64,000 nucleotides of DNA from Flaccisagitta enflata (GCA_965153355.1 OZ231126.1:71982001-72046000), one strand, 5' to 3'; counted from the first letter of the stretch, positions 52,796 through 63,547 are shown. Translations and numbers: made by a program. Notes: generated by a model from the letters alone, not told the origin.

Positions 52796-53236
52796 GTGAG
52801 AAAGAAAGAAATATATCCCTCTTTACCTACTGACGGACCAACGGACACACCCCCTTGCAGAGCCGCAAAGCAGGCGACCCAAATCAAAAAACCTTTCACG
52901 GGCAATTTTCTCTCGTAAATGGCGATACTCGAAAAGACATTTGACATCATTTCGCCGGGATTTCGGCCATTTATGGCGATATTTAACGACGACATTTTAC
53001 GGTGAAATTACAGAAGGCAAAGGCCGATGAACGCGTTTTTAGTGGCGAATACAAAGTCGATCGTTATTTTGCGAATTTGGCGAATATTTCACCCACGCGA
53101 AGATTTTTTACGATGCCATTTCACACCGCGATGCACATCTCGGCTTGGATAACCGGCTTTAACCGCATTGATAGGTGCGCAGAAACGACAAGGATTACTG
53201 TGTAATACCGAGATACGATTTATGGCCCATATTTAA

Positions 53237-53557
53237 CAGGGTTGGGGCTGGGAGGTCATGGGTGTCATACACTTATGCTTTTCAACGAACCGCCCCCGTT
53301 CATGATGACAATAATGTTTGCCCAGTTTCATGACCATCTGACAAGTCCCTGATAGGGCCGCCACTCCCCATTTTATATGAGCAAAAAGGTTTACAAAGAT
53401 TTGCTTCCATTGAATCTTATGATGATTGGAGGGGAGTGGCGGCCCTATCAGGAATTTGTCAGAGGGTCATGAAACTTGGTATGTATTTTTATGATATATA
53501 AATGGGGGTAGTTTGTAAAATAACACTAGTTTCTGAGACTTCATTACCCCCACCCTG
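53237..53557. mobile_element. Long-inverted-repeat element with hAT-like ends, 321 bp
   Basis: Tips CAGGGTTGGGG and CCCCCACCCTG. Flanks ATATTTAA (53229-53236) and ATATTGAA (53558-53565) match at 7 of 8. The best paired arms are CATGACCATCTGACAAGTCC / GGGAGTGGCGGCCCTATCAG and their complements, with a loop of about 75 bp. Non-coding. Confidence 0.65.
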
Positions 53558-54475
53558 ATATTGAAGTCCATGTAGGGTAGAGCGGAGTAATTTGGGCTTC
53601 TTACTTTTTTTTTGAAGAATCAGAAGAAACTATTGGTTATTTTAACTACTATGAAAGGTTTAGTGAATCATGTTTTTGATGGAAACAGAAATTTTGCCAA
53701 AAGTTATTACTGCACTGGACCTGAAATAAAGTGGGTGACCCATTTACCCCAGGTAACCCATTTTATCCCATCCCCTCCTACCAAAAATACTAGTACATAG
53801 TGATACACAACTGCAATTTGCAATAAAGACAACAGGAAAAAAAAACACAAGCAAAAGCAAAATTGCGGAATACTCGTTTTATTACAACACAGAGAGATGT
53901 GCTCCTGTTTGTTTTACAAGACACACACCGCGCTAGCACAGAGCGTAGTGCGAAATACGGGATACACCCCACTTCCATTTGGCGTGCGTATGAAAAGGAT
54001 ACGAAGGATATGAAATAATGGGTGCTTTATTTATTAACGCTCCACGGCTCTTTATTTATAATTTCACGTTTACAGCTTTCATACTGAAAAGCAAATCCAA
54101 TAAAGCCACGAACCAAGGCCCTTTTTACTAAGGCACATTTACGAAGCATATCTAAACATGTTAACCACCGTCCCAACATTCTTATAATTTCAGGGAACTT
54201 ATCGTTTTTTACCAAATACCAATATAGATGGTTGCTACAGCTTTAGGGTTGGGTAATCATACAGAGGACCAAGTATAAGCTTCACAGCACCAAATGAATT
54301 CAAAAATGCGGTTCAATCACCTTTATAGGAAATTGTTGAAAAATTAATCTTCTAAAGCCTTACATTTCATTTGTAAAATTTTGATAAATCATTTTAGTGC
54401 AAGCTGAAACTTTTATTACCATGTCAAAAAAATTGTAGATTTTAGAAAATAAGGCAGATATCAATTTTCACCAAT

Positions 54476-54584
54476 TTTTAGTCACGGACACGCTACTCGA
54501 AACCTTGCTGTGTTGGTTCGTCCATTGGTTGGTTGGTCACATTTTTGAATTGCAAGTAGTTTTCACATTGCTGCTCCGGTCAAA
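54476..54584 (-). mobile_element. Family A copy, left half of a head-to-head pair
   Basis: TTTTTAGTCACGGACACGC, CCTTGCTGTGTTGG, GGTTGGTTGGTCACATTTTT, TTGCTGCTCCGG, where it stops against the next copy. Confidence 0.6.
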
Positions 54585-54741
54585 ACAAGGCCGGATACAC
54601 GGCAATCCAGTCGCGGACGGTTGGGCAGGAGCAGTTATGCGAAAACCGCTCGTGATTCAAAAATGTGACGGATCTACCGACCAATCTACCGACCGACCTA
54701 CCGACCGACACGGCAAGGTGTACGGTGCGCCGCATTAAAAA
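54585..54741 (+). mobile_element. Family A copy, right half of a head-to-head pair
   Basis: ACAAGGCCGGATACACGGC, AGTCGCGGACGG, TTGGGCAGGAGCAG, GACC repeats, CGGCAAGGTGTACGG and a decayed end GCCGCATTAAAAA. Together with the left half it forms an inverted repeat with about 105-bp arms. Confidence 0.65.
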
Positions 54742-55689
54742 GAGAACGTTTTTTGTAAGCAACATTTTGTTGCGCTAAAATTGATTTTCCAACCCAAATA
54801 TGGATGGATATGTTGCTTAGGCGTTAGTAATTGATGGATCCGCCTTCAAATTGGATGACACGCTAAATACGCCGTGGCATCAAGGCGTACAAGTTTGCGA
54901 GGTAGTCGGTGGTGAGTCGGCACCAAATTGTAAAAGTAACTACGACAAAGGGCACTTTGTATTGCTAGTTTTTGCTTAACTATTAGCCTGAGACACAAAA
55001 AATTCATGACCATTTGAAAGCTCTGCAAAAAATCTTGCAAATGCGACGTTGCTGGTCATTGTAGCTTCATTCGTTTAGAAATGGCACAGGTTTAAAGACA
55101 AAAATCACCAATTGAAAAAAGTGCTCATTTTAATATTTTTAGCAGGCAATTTTACTATTTTCGTTTTTGTCAAGGATGCAGCTTAGGATTGTCTTTGCTA
55201 CTTGATATCCATGGGCAAATTAAAGAGCTTCGAATTTTCTTTAAAATGGCGCCAAGAACAAAAATCTAATTCAATGTGTTTGATTTTTATGTTAGAATAA
55301 AGATAACCTATTGAAATAATGTTGTGAATTTCCAAATTTTTGACAACCTGCTATGGCTATGAGCTATGGCATCCAGCAAGGTCTCATTTGAAAGATCTTT
55401 TGCAGAGTTTCAAAATGGTCATAGATTTTGCTATGTATTTTTAATTGCTTGGGTGTGAAACACTGACAAACCCTCAGTTCGCTTTTTCATTTTGCCATTT
55501 TGCCAATTTTTCCCAATTCCATTTTTATAGCTTCTCTTCAAAGCGTCACTGCGTCCAAACAAAAGGACCGATTTAAACGGGGTTTGCGGCAAACGCTTTG
55601 TCTTTCAAAGAGCTTCAAAATGGTCACTGATAAAGATACAATTCTTTTATTCTAAGCTGAGAAACAATAGTAAACATACTGTTCTCTTT
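54742..55689. other. Unassigned AT-rich DNA
   Basis: Contains TTTCAAAATGGTCA-like text twice (about 55410 and 55612) but no recognisable element ends or gene. Confidence 0.4.
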
Positions 55690-55770
55690 TTTATGCGCCG
55701 CACTGTAGAGTCGCGTGTCCGCGACTAAAAATCCGCAACTGGATTGCCATATATCTTGCTTTGTTTCTTT
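55690..55770. mobile_element. Family A end fragments, both orientations
   Basis: GTAGAGTCGCGTGTCCGCGACT plus AAAAA (3' end), followed directly by CCGCAACTGGATTGCC then ATATCTTGCTTTGT (a reversed 5' end). Confidence 0.5.
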
Positions 55771-56231
55771 TTCAAAACAATTGAAAAAAACCTTTTATTC
55801 TAATGGTCCAAAAAACCAAAATGGGTTCTTTTTCCAAGACTTGGGGCGGTGGTTAAATAATACACAAAACTGTTTCCATTTGAAAACATTAAAATTCCAC
55901 AGAGATTTCTTTTTTGAGTAAAGTGGTTGTTCTTGACCTTTCGGTCTTTCGGTGTATTCTGTTTTATCGACGACGTCAAGGTTTTATCGTTTTCAGTTCT
56001 ATTCCCGAGCTGCAGAGGTCGCTGACAAATCTTTTTCCTTATTCGGAGAAAAAAACATAAAACGGCCGCGAGTAAAGAAAAGTGGCTCAACGCGGAACGA
56101 GTAGAAAAGGAAAGGGTTTTCTTTTCATCGATATGGCACAATACAATATGTGGTGCAAAATATGACCTTTCTACGACCTCAACCAACCGAATATAATTTG
56201 GTTTTGAATTTTTGATGGAGGTGGAGAACAA

Positions 56232-56449
56232 ACAAGGCCGGATACGCAAAGTTGCCCAAGTAAAATGAGAATATGTTTAGGTATGCGACAGTTATTTTGA
56301 AGCCAAGAATTCAATCGAACAGATAACCTGAAATCACTAAAAAAGGCTACAGGGGAAATCGCTCTAAGAACGAACGAATCAGAAAGTACAAAGCTAGTCA
56401 ACTCAGTGACTCAAATGATTTCAAAAGGTCGCGTGCACGCGACTGAAAA
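56232..56449 (+). mobile_element. Family A ends around unrelated middle
   Basis: 5' ACAAGGCCGGATACGC with GTTGCCCAAG; 3' GGTCGCGTGCACGCGACTG plus AAAA. The middle lacks GGGCAGG and GACC blocks, so it is either a new cargo or two truncated copies. Confidence 0.45.
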
Positions 56450-56483
56450 TTCAGGAAAATGTGGCTGGATGTATTTAAGAAGA

Positions 56484-56748
56484 ACAAGGCCGGAAACACG
56501 GCTACCCCAGTCGCGTGCGGGTGGGCAGGGGTCATAATTGAGGTCAGTGGAACATTGGAGCAGGAGCGATAAGGCCAAAAACCCCATTAACACCGAAAAA
56601 GTAAAGTGTGACGGACGGACGGACGGACGGACGGACGGACGGACGGACGGACGGACGGACGGACGGACGGACGGACGGACGGACGGACGGACGGACGGAC
56701 GGACCGACAAAGCGGGGTGTAGAGTCGCGTAGCACGCGACTAAAAAAA
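56484..56748 (+). mobile_element. Family A element with expanded (CGGA)n
   Basis: ACAAGGCCGGAAACACGGC, AGTCGCGTGCGGG, TCATAATTGAGGTCAGTGG, CACCGAAAAAGTAAAGTG, about 95 bp of pure CGGA (56609-56703), GCGGGGTGTAG and AGTCGCGTAGCACGCGACT plus A-run. Shows that the GACC/GACG block behaves as a microsatellite. Confidence 0.75.
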
Positions 56749-57150
56749 TCTTAGTGGGAGGGGAAAAGAGATTCTTTTGGAGAAGAAATGGAGAGTGAAG
56801 GGAGGAAAAAAAGCAAGGACCAATGAACGATCACGCTTAGAAAACATTTTTTTTTGTTTCAAGCTAGCATTACTTATCATTTATTGATTAAATCGCCTCT
56901 TTTGCGCAATCATAATAAGCAATTCAAATCCTCTGTTATTGAGGTGAACAGCTGATGTAAGGGACATGATGAAACAATACCCCACTGGCGGACAGACGAA
57001 CAAACTTCATACCTTCGAACAAGGCAGACAGACGGATTCGAACTTATGTAGTTGCTCGGAGTCTGATTACTGAAAAAAACTTTTTCTTGAATTTAAGAAG
57101 GACTTTTTCTTGAATTTAAGATGGAACGGAAGTGAGGAGGGGGAAAAAAC

Positions 57151-57721
57151 GGGCGTGTTTCCAGAGTCAGATAAATGCGTTTTTACGGGCCACTCGGTCG
57201 TTTGCTACATTTGTTTGGCCAAACCGCTCACTCATTTTGCACACCTTCACGCTGCTTAGTTTGCTTCACAAGCTTGCTCACTCACTTAGCTAACTCCCTT
57301 TGTGAGTTGGTTGAATTTCAAGAATATGTGTTCATGCTGAGAATGCGATGAGCAAGAATGATCATGATTGTTGCCATCAAAAAAATAACACCGTGATGAG
57401 ATAGAGACAGAGACATAAGAAATAAAGGGAAATGAGACAAAGATAGAGTCATACAAATCAATGGTAATGACCTTGATTGTTGTCACTGAAAACACGACCT
57501 GATGAGATAGAGATAGAGACATAAGAAATGAAGGGAAATGAGACAAAGAAAGAGACATACAAATCAATGGTAATGACCATGATTGTTGTCACTGAAAACA
57601 CGACCTGATGAGATAGAGATAGATACATGAGAAATAAAGAGAAATGAGACAAAGATAGAAACATACAAATCAATGATAATGAGTAACGACCATGATTGTT
57701 GTCGTCGGCAGAAACACGCCC
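57151..57721 (+). mobile_element. Family E element with 106-bp tandem repeats
   Basis: Tips GGGCGTGTTTCCAG and CAGAAACACGCCC. After the CTCACTCATTT-rich part comes a 106-bp unit three times (GATGAGATAGAGA near 57395, 57501, 57607) containing CATACAAATCAATGGTAATG and TGATTGTTGTC. Confidence 0.6.
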
Positions 57722-57905
57722 AAAGTCTAAAAGCTGCTTTTGGAGAAAAAAAAAGAGATAACGAGAGCTACAAATAATGTTAGGCAGAAGGAACAGGAGA
57801 GGCAAAGATAGCGAGGAGAAAAATAAAACAAAAATCTAAAGTCTGGAAGAACTGGAGGAGTAAATAAATAACGGAAGCAGTTGAATGAAGCTGAAGGCGT
57901 TGCTA

Positions 57906-57908
<3 letters not shown>

Positions 57909-57963
<55 letters not shown>

Positions 57964-58040
57964 CAGTGAGACAGACAGACAGACAGACAGACAGAGAGAC
58001 AGACAAAGAGAAAGACAGAGAGAAAGACAGAGACAGTGAC
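57909..58040 (+). repeat. (GA)n then (CAGA)n
   Basis: GA to about 57953, then CAGA units with variants. Confidence 0.92.
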
Positions 58041-58128
58041 TGTGACAGACAAATAAACTGATTGGCGATCAGTTCCAATTCTTTAAACGAACAAAGGCGC
58101 ACAAAAAGTCGTGCAGATAAAAGAGAAA

Positions 58129-58684
58129 ACAAGCCCGATAGGGCAACGATGCGTCCTCTTGTGACGTTTGAGCAGAGAGAATTTAGGGGTTATGACTTAA
58201 CTTACAGATTGGCCTTCAATATGTGTGATGAGCTACTATTCAATTGTGGCAGTAAGCGAGATCAACAGATCTTCTTGCTAAAGCTATAGGATCAATGCTT
58301 TGATGAGTTTTGCATACTGCATTGCTTATCTTAGACATTTGTCACCACGCTTTCAGGGACTGGTAATGAACAAAATAATTTTAATACTATTAGGCAAAAG
58401 TAAACAAGGAAACAATGAAATGATTTTTTACAAGTGGAATGCAAAAAGGATTAATACAAAAAAATTTAATTGCGAAGGTGGGAGGCATGGGGGCAAAATC
58501 CACATAATTACCAGAATGGTGCAACTCAAGAGATGCGAGGACGCATCTAAAAATGATCAGCGGTGGTTAGTGAGTGATTGGAAATGGAAAAGCGGGATTT
58601 TTGAGGAAGGGTTAATGGACGGACATACATACGGAGTGACGGATGGACAGACCCTCTTAGAGAGATGCGAGGACGCATCTAAAA
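58129..58684 (+). mobile_element. Family A element, AGATGCG variant, with two successive 3' ends
   Basis: 5' ACAAGCCCGATAGGGCAACG (hairpin GCCC/GGGC), GATGCGTCCTC. First 3' end at 58529-58553, AGATGCGAGGACGCATCT plus AAAAA; a second identical hairpin ends at 58684, after GGACAGACCCTCTTAG. GAGGACGCATC is the exact complement of the 5' GATGCGTCCTC. The middle is atypical and has no GACC array before the first end. Confidence 0.6.
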
Positions 58685-58952
58685 CGCTGTCCCACACAGA
58701 CAGAAAACAAGAATTTGTAACCACCTCCAAGTGTTAAGACGCTCAAGTCAAGTTTTTTTCCTTCACGTATCTTTGACCTTAGGCGTTGATAGTTGATAGC
58801 AAAAAAAACAAGGAACGAAAGAATAAGGAGAGTAAGAAGAAAGGAGAAAGTGAAAGAAGAGAAAGGGGAAATGAAAGAAGAGAAAGGAAAATAAAAGAAG
58901 AGAAAGGGGAAAATGAAAGAAAAAAAATCGGAAATAAAAGAAGGGAAAGGGT

Positions 58953-58953
<1 letters not shown>

Positions 58954-59004
<51 letters not shown>
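58954..59004 (+). repeat. (GA)n microsatellite, short
   Basis: About 50 bp, in A/G-rich DNA (GAAAGAAGAGAAAGG units, 58800-59050). Confidence 0.92.
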
Positions 59005-59008
<4 letters not shown>

Positions 59009-59054
59009 AAGAATGAAAGAGATATAGAATGAAAGAAAAGAAGAAAGAAAAAAA

Positions 59055-59260
59055 ACAAGGCCGGATACATGGCTACCAAAGTCGCGTGCAGGTGGGCAGG
59101 GGCCATATTTGAGGTCACCAGACCATTTGGGCAGGAGCAGGGAGGTCAAAGTGATAAAATGATAAAAAAAAGTAAAGTGTGACTGACCGACCAACCGACC
59201 AACCAATCGACCAACCGATGGACAAAACGGGTTGAAGAGTCGCGTGCACGCGATTAAAAA
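59055..59260 (+). mobile_element. Family A element, full length
   Basis: ACAAGGCCGGATACATGGC, AGTCGCGTGCAGG, GGGCAGGGGCCATATTTGAG, GACC repeats, AACGGGTTGAAG, AGTCGCGTGCACGCGATT plus AAAAA. Flanked by A/G-rich repeats on both sides. Confidence 0.75.
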
Positions 59261-59732
59261 GAAAGGAAGATAAAAAGAAAGAAAAAGAGAGTAAGAAGAA
59301 AAGAATGAAACAAAGAAAGAAAAAAGGAACGAAAGAAACAAAGAAAGAAAGAAAACAAGAATGAAAGAAACAAAGAAAGAAAGAAAGAAAGACAAAAAGA
59401 TAGAAAAAAAAGAAAGAGCATGTATCCAGAACAAGTGAATTGCACAATGTCCACCACATGTGCCTTTCTTTTCTTCAAAATAAAACTTGATTGTATAGAT
59501 GTGGGTTGCACAACTCTTCATTTCGCCATCAGTGTGGGTGTTGCCACTGACCAATCATTGCAATTCTGTATATTTACGTCTTCATGAAAGCAGACGCGAC
59601 GCCATAACATGCAATATCATTAATGGATAATTAACCTATTGATTCATTGTTATCGCTGTTAATTGCAAACACGTTGTGGGAGTAAATAACATTGCTTTGG
59701 CTTGGCTATAGTCAGATGGGAAGGCCTACAGA

Positions 59733-59930
59733 TTTTTAGTCGCGTGCACGCGACTCTACAACCCGCTTAGTCCGTCCGTCCATCGGTTGGTCGGCCGGTC
59801 GGTCGGTCGATCGGTCGGTTGGTCGGTCACGTTTTACTTTTTTTTATGATTTTATTTCTTTGACCTCACCGCTCTTGCCCAAATGATCAAGTGACCTCAA
59901 ATATGGCCCCTGCCCACCTGCACGCGACTT
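59733..59930 (-). mobile_element. Family A element, 5' tip replaced at F junction
   Basis: Reverse copy: TTTTTAGTCGCGTGCACGCGACT, GGTCGGTCGG repeats, TTACTTTTTTTTATGA, CAAATATGGCCCCTGCCC and GCACGCGACTT. The last about 25 bp (hairpin plus GGCCTTGT) are missing; F starts five bases later. Confidence 0.7.
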
Positions 59931-59934
59931 CATT

Positions 59935-60770
59935 ACCAGTAATGGCGGCTGTCGCCGTGAGGAAAAAAGTCGTAAGCATTGGTCTCTTTTCACCAAGCTT
60001 TTATCTTTAGTCACTGCAAATCTTTTTTTCGATTAGATTAAATCTAGAGCAATTGTATTGATTGCACTGAAAATCAGAGAAAAAAAGGACCAAGCCAAAT
60101 GAGCTAGATGAGCTAAAATGCTCAAAATCACTCAACCAGACAATCGGCTATGCTCACTGACATGCTTTCTTGTATTTACATGCTCCCATCAAAACACTTA
60201 TTTATCCCATTAAAAATAAAAAAAAAAAAAAAAGACTGGGCTCAATGAGCTAAGTGAGCTAAAATGCTTAAAAACACCCTCACAGATGAGCAGTTATGCT
60301 CACTGATATGCTTTTTGTATCTGCTTTCTTAAATATGTATCAAAATATCTATTCATTTATCACGTTTAAATAAAAAAAAACTGAGCTAAATGAGCTAAAT
60401 GAGCTAGAATTCTCCTCACAGATGAGCAGCAATGCTCATAAACATGTTTTGTTGTATTTGCATGCTCAAACAAACATAGATACACTCCTTTTTTGATCCT
60501 ACTCAAAATCATAAAAAATCAAAAAAATTCCATTCACAATTTTCATAAATAAATCTTTAAAAAATCATAGCGCGAAAAATATTTGTCGTAGAGAATTCTG
60601 CTTGGTGCCAAATGAAAGAAAATAATCAAATTTACTTACCCTATAAATTTCATTGGAGGCCCCAATCAGCCGGATGAGATGCACAACTTTCCCATAAGAA
60701 AATGAAAACCCTGTTTCTCTCGAATATGTCAAAAAGTCGAAGACTGACTTCGACTATTTTCCCGACTATA
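59935..60770 (+). mobile_element. Family F element, copy 2
   Basis: Same order as copy 1: ACCAGTAATGGCGG, GGAAAAAAGTCG, three GAGCTAAATGAGCTAG/CACCCTCACAGATG units, then GTCAAAAAGTCGAAGACTGA, TTCGACTATTTTCCC and GACTATA. Very similar length (836 versus 834 bp) despite substitutions throughout, which supports a discrete element. Confidence 0.65.
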
Positions 60771-60781
60771 CACTTAAGAGT

Positions 60782-61021
60782 GGGCGTTTCTAATCACAGA
60801 CAACCGCGTTTTTAACGGGCCACTCGACCGCTCGCTACCTTCGTTCTTTCACACTGCGGCACTCCACTCCACTATGCTATATTGCTTACTTGCATCATTC
60901 CCGGGCTCGCTCAGTCACTTCGCTCAGTCACTCATGGGAGGGTTGAATTTCATGAATATGTGTTCCTGCTGTGAACGCGTTTCATAAGAATCGCGATTCT
61001 TGTCGTCAAGAGAAACACACG
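60782..61021 (+). mobile_element. Family E element, short form
   Basis: GGGCGTTTCTAATCACAG, CGGGCCACTCGACCGCTCG, CTCAGTCACTTCGCTC, GAACGCGTTTCATAAG and an end AAGAGAAACACACGG. No tandem insert. Confidence 0.55.
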
Positions 61022-61077
61022 GCGTATCCATTGAATCACAAACTCTGAGCTGGAAATAAGGCCAGTTAAGGCCCATG

Positions 61078-61131
61078 CCACTGAAGCACGACCTCGTGCT
61101 TCAGTAGAATTGGAATTCGTGCTTCAGTGGG
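61078..61131. repeat. Near-perfect palindrome plus extra half-site
   Basis: CACTGAAGCACGA (61079-61091) and TCGTGCTTCAGT in inverse, two-base centre, then a second TTCGTGCTTCAGTGGG 20 bp later. Same half-site as at 61904. Confidence 0.85.
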
Positions 61132-61539
61132 TTGACTCTTGACATCATATTGCAATTGACCTCTTTTCATACTGCAATGAAATAGAAAGTCACTCACATT
61201 TTTTTTTTGATTAGGTGCAAAAATTCTAGTAAAATAAGAAACTTGTTTGATTTGTTTAAGTTTGGAAAAAAAATTCTTTTCTAAATTATCATCTTTGAAT
61301 TTCTTTTTCCTTTAATTTTTTTGATTTTCATTTTTCTTTTATCTTTGAATATTTTCTTTTTGCATAATTTTTTTTTTCCAAAGGAAAATAAGTTTCTCAC
61401 ATGCTACCGTTATTTCAAAAAGATGAAAACTTAGCAAAAAAGAAAAGTTTTCTTTTTGATATTAGGATTCTCTTTAATACATCAAGGAGAAATAGAGAGA
61501 GATGAAAAAAAAATGAGGAGCAATAGAGAAAGATGAAAA

Positions 61540-61775
61540 ACAAGGCCAACACCTTACAGTCGCGTGCGGTTGTTAAGACCATAAGACCAAAAGACTAAAA
61601 GACCAAAAACCTAAAAGACTAAATGTAAATTGACTTGAAATAAATTCAAATAACTTAAAATGATCTAAAATGACATGAAACAACACAAAAAAGCTAAGCA
61701 TGACCAACCGACAAACAGAGCAAGTCATAGAGACAGACAGAGCGAGTCATAGAGTCGCGTGCGCGTGACTAAAAA
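61540..61775 (+). mobile_element. Family D element, full length
   Basis: ACAAGGCCAACACCTTACAG, TCGCGTGCGGTTG, ACCAAAAGACTAAAAG and ATGACATGAAAC repeats, GACCAACCGAC, AGCGAGTCATAGAG (partly duplicated) and AGTCGCGTGCGCGTGACT plus AAAAA. Confidence 0.7.
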
Positions 61776-61903
61776 GGAGGGAATTTCTTGATTTATTCAA
61801 ATAAACATAAAAATATCACTTTGATTATCTTATCTACTGTGACAAAATCAATTACTTCCAAATTCACGGAAGCTCGATAGCAAAAAGCACTAATTGTCTT
61901 TCA

Positions 61904-61937
61904 TTCCACTGAAGCACGACGTCGTGCTTCAGTGGAA
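61904..61937. repeat. 34-bp perfect palindrome
   Basis: The left half TTCCACTGAAGCACGAC is followed immediately by its exact complement. The half-site CCACTGAAGCACGA also forms the structure at 61078, about 0.8 kb away, with a D element between them. Confidence 0.9.
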
Positions 61938-62034
61938 ATGATTTTAACTCAAGCGCGATTTCGTGATTAAAAGGATGCCCCGAAAGAACACCCAGTATAG
62001 AATATAGATTCTCGATTTATGATAAGAAGTAGAG

Positions 62035-62035
<1 letters not shown>

Positions 62036-62125
<90 letters not shown>

Positions 62126-62176
62126 CAGCAGTAGTAGCAGTAGTATTAGTAGTAGTAGAAGTAGTAGAAGTAGTAA

Positions 62177-62244
<68 letters not shown>

Positions 62245-62248
62245 GTAA

Positions 62249-62288
<40 letters not shown>
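62036..62288 (+). repeat. (TAG)n trinucleotide array
   Basis: About 253 bp with CAG, AAG and ATT changes. Ser, Thr or Leu frames are artefacts. Confidence 0.95.
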
Positions 62289-62289
<1 letters not shown>

Positions 62290-62463
62290 TAAGAGGGGAA
62301 ATTATGCAAAGACATTCGTGACAGATGTGTGATATGTTCAATGATACATTGTAACCTTTCCGAGCATTGTTCCCTTTCGCTGTTATATTATTTGAGTATA
62401 CAAGTAAAGTATTGCTTATCATTGTATAACTGACACTGGCTTTATCATTCATCTTCTAGGTTA

Positions 62464-63257
62464 ATGATAAAGTCGGGGTCTCTGATATATGTGTAATTTG
62501 GTCTCCGGGCCGCCATGCCATTTCTCCCATTTCTCAAGGCCCCATACCACACAATAGCTGAGTCCATATTGTGGCCTTGATCAATCGAATACTGGAAAGA
62601 AACTCTATATAGAAACACTGACTCTCGATGCTTGAAATATACTCAATGCAGTACACGCACGGGGGACGCGTGCAGGCTTAAGCAAACCAGTAAGTCGGCC
62701 CCAAGTTCCGTCTTACAATTGGTGCATCTCCAACCGAACCATTTCCATATTACACTATCTTCAATCATCCCTCGTTTTGCGTGCTGGGTGGTTTGCAATC
62801 TGACGGCAAAAACTTTGTCTCCGGTACTCATCGCTTCACACGTGCATCGTTGCATATTAATCTCGCTAAGTGCGTCCAGGGTAGTATCTACGAGCTCTAG
62901 CCTATCCCGGTGTGGCAAGGACGCCCGACTTTAACGCGCCTACTCCTGTTAAGCGCGGAAGCCGTAACTCTTATCCTCTTTTTATCTTCGTCTTGCGTTC
63001 GGTCTATCTTCGTGTTAAATTTGTCGCTCTGCGCATGAGCGTTTGGTTGACAGGACGACGGACTGCCAGTGGACCGGCCAATTTTTCCGGAAGTCTTCGG
63101 GCCTCACGTAGAGGGGTGATTCAGAGACCCCGACACCACCCTAAGCCCCCATCCATAAATTGCCGTCCTCTTCAATCATTTTAACCAACATCTTATACTA
63201 GCTTCCTTTTATCCGATACATTACTTTTAGCAAATCTTCTTTTTCTCAATAACATCA

Positions 63258-63340
<83 letters not shown>

Positions 63341-63380
63341 TCTTGCTGTAAATAAGACTTTTAGTTAAATAGTTAGAATT
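62464..63380 (+). mobile_element. Probable 5' LTR and leader of a Ty3/gypsy-like retrotransposon
   Basis: The region before gag has a TATA-like CTATATAGAA (about 62607) and a TGTAAATAAGAC polyadenylation-like segment (about 63349). A primer-site-like TGGCGACTTG follows at 63381. GTCGGGGTCTCTGA (62472) recurs in inverse as TCAGAGACCCCGAC (63121), so this part could fold. The left boundary is uncertain (TG at 62465 is one candidate) and the 3' LTR needed to prove it lies beyond the window. Translations within it look meaningless. Confidence 0.4.
63259..63337 (-). repeat. (CT)n microsatellite within the LTR/leader
   Basis: About 79 bp, purines on the minus strand. Confidence 0.95.
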
Positions 63381-63398
63381 TGGCGACTTGTCAATTTG
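63381..63398 (+). promoter_or_regulatory. Candidate tRNA primer binding site
   Basis: TGGCGACTTGTCAATTTG begins with TGG and resembles the TGGCGAC start seen after 5' LTRs of many Ty3/gypsy elements. It lies 167 bp upstream of the gag start. The tRNA cannot be named from this alone. Confidence 0.35.
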
Positions 63399-63547
63399 GC
63401 TGGTAGTCCAATTGCCGGTCCCCACTTCCCACCCACTCTCCGCTCTGAACTCATCCCTATCGCGCGGTAGAAACGGGCTTTGTACTGGAGGTTTTGCCGA
63501 TAGCAAATTTCTGGACAATCCCTAGCTTGTCACATTCATTATTCATA

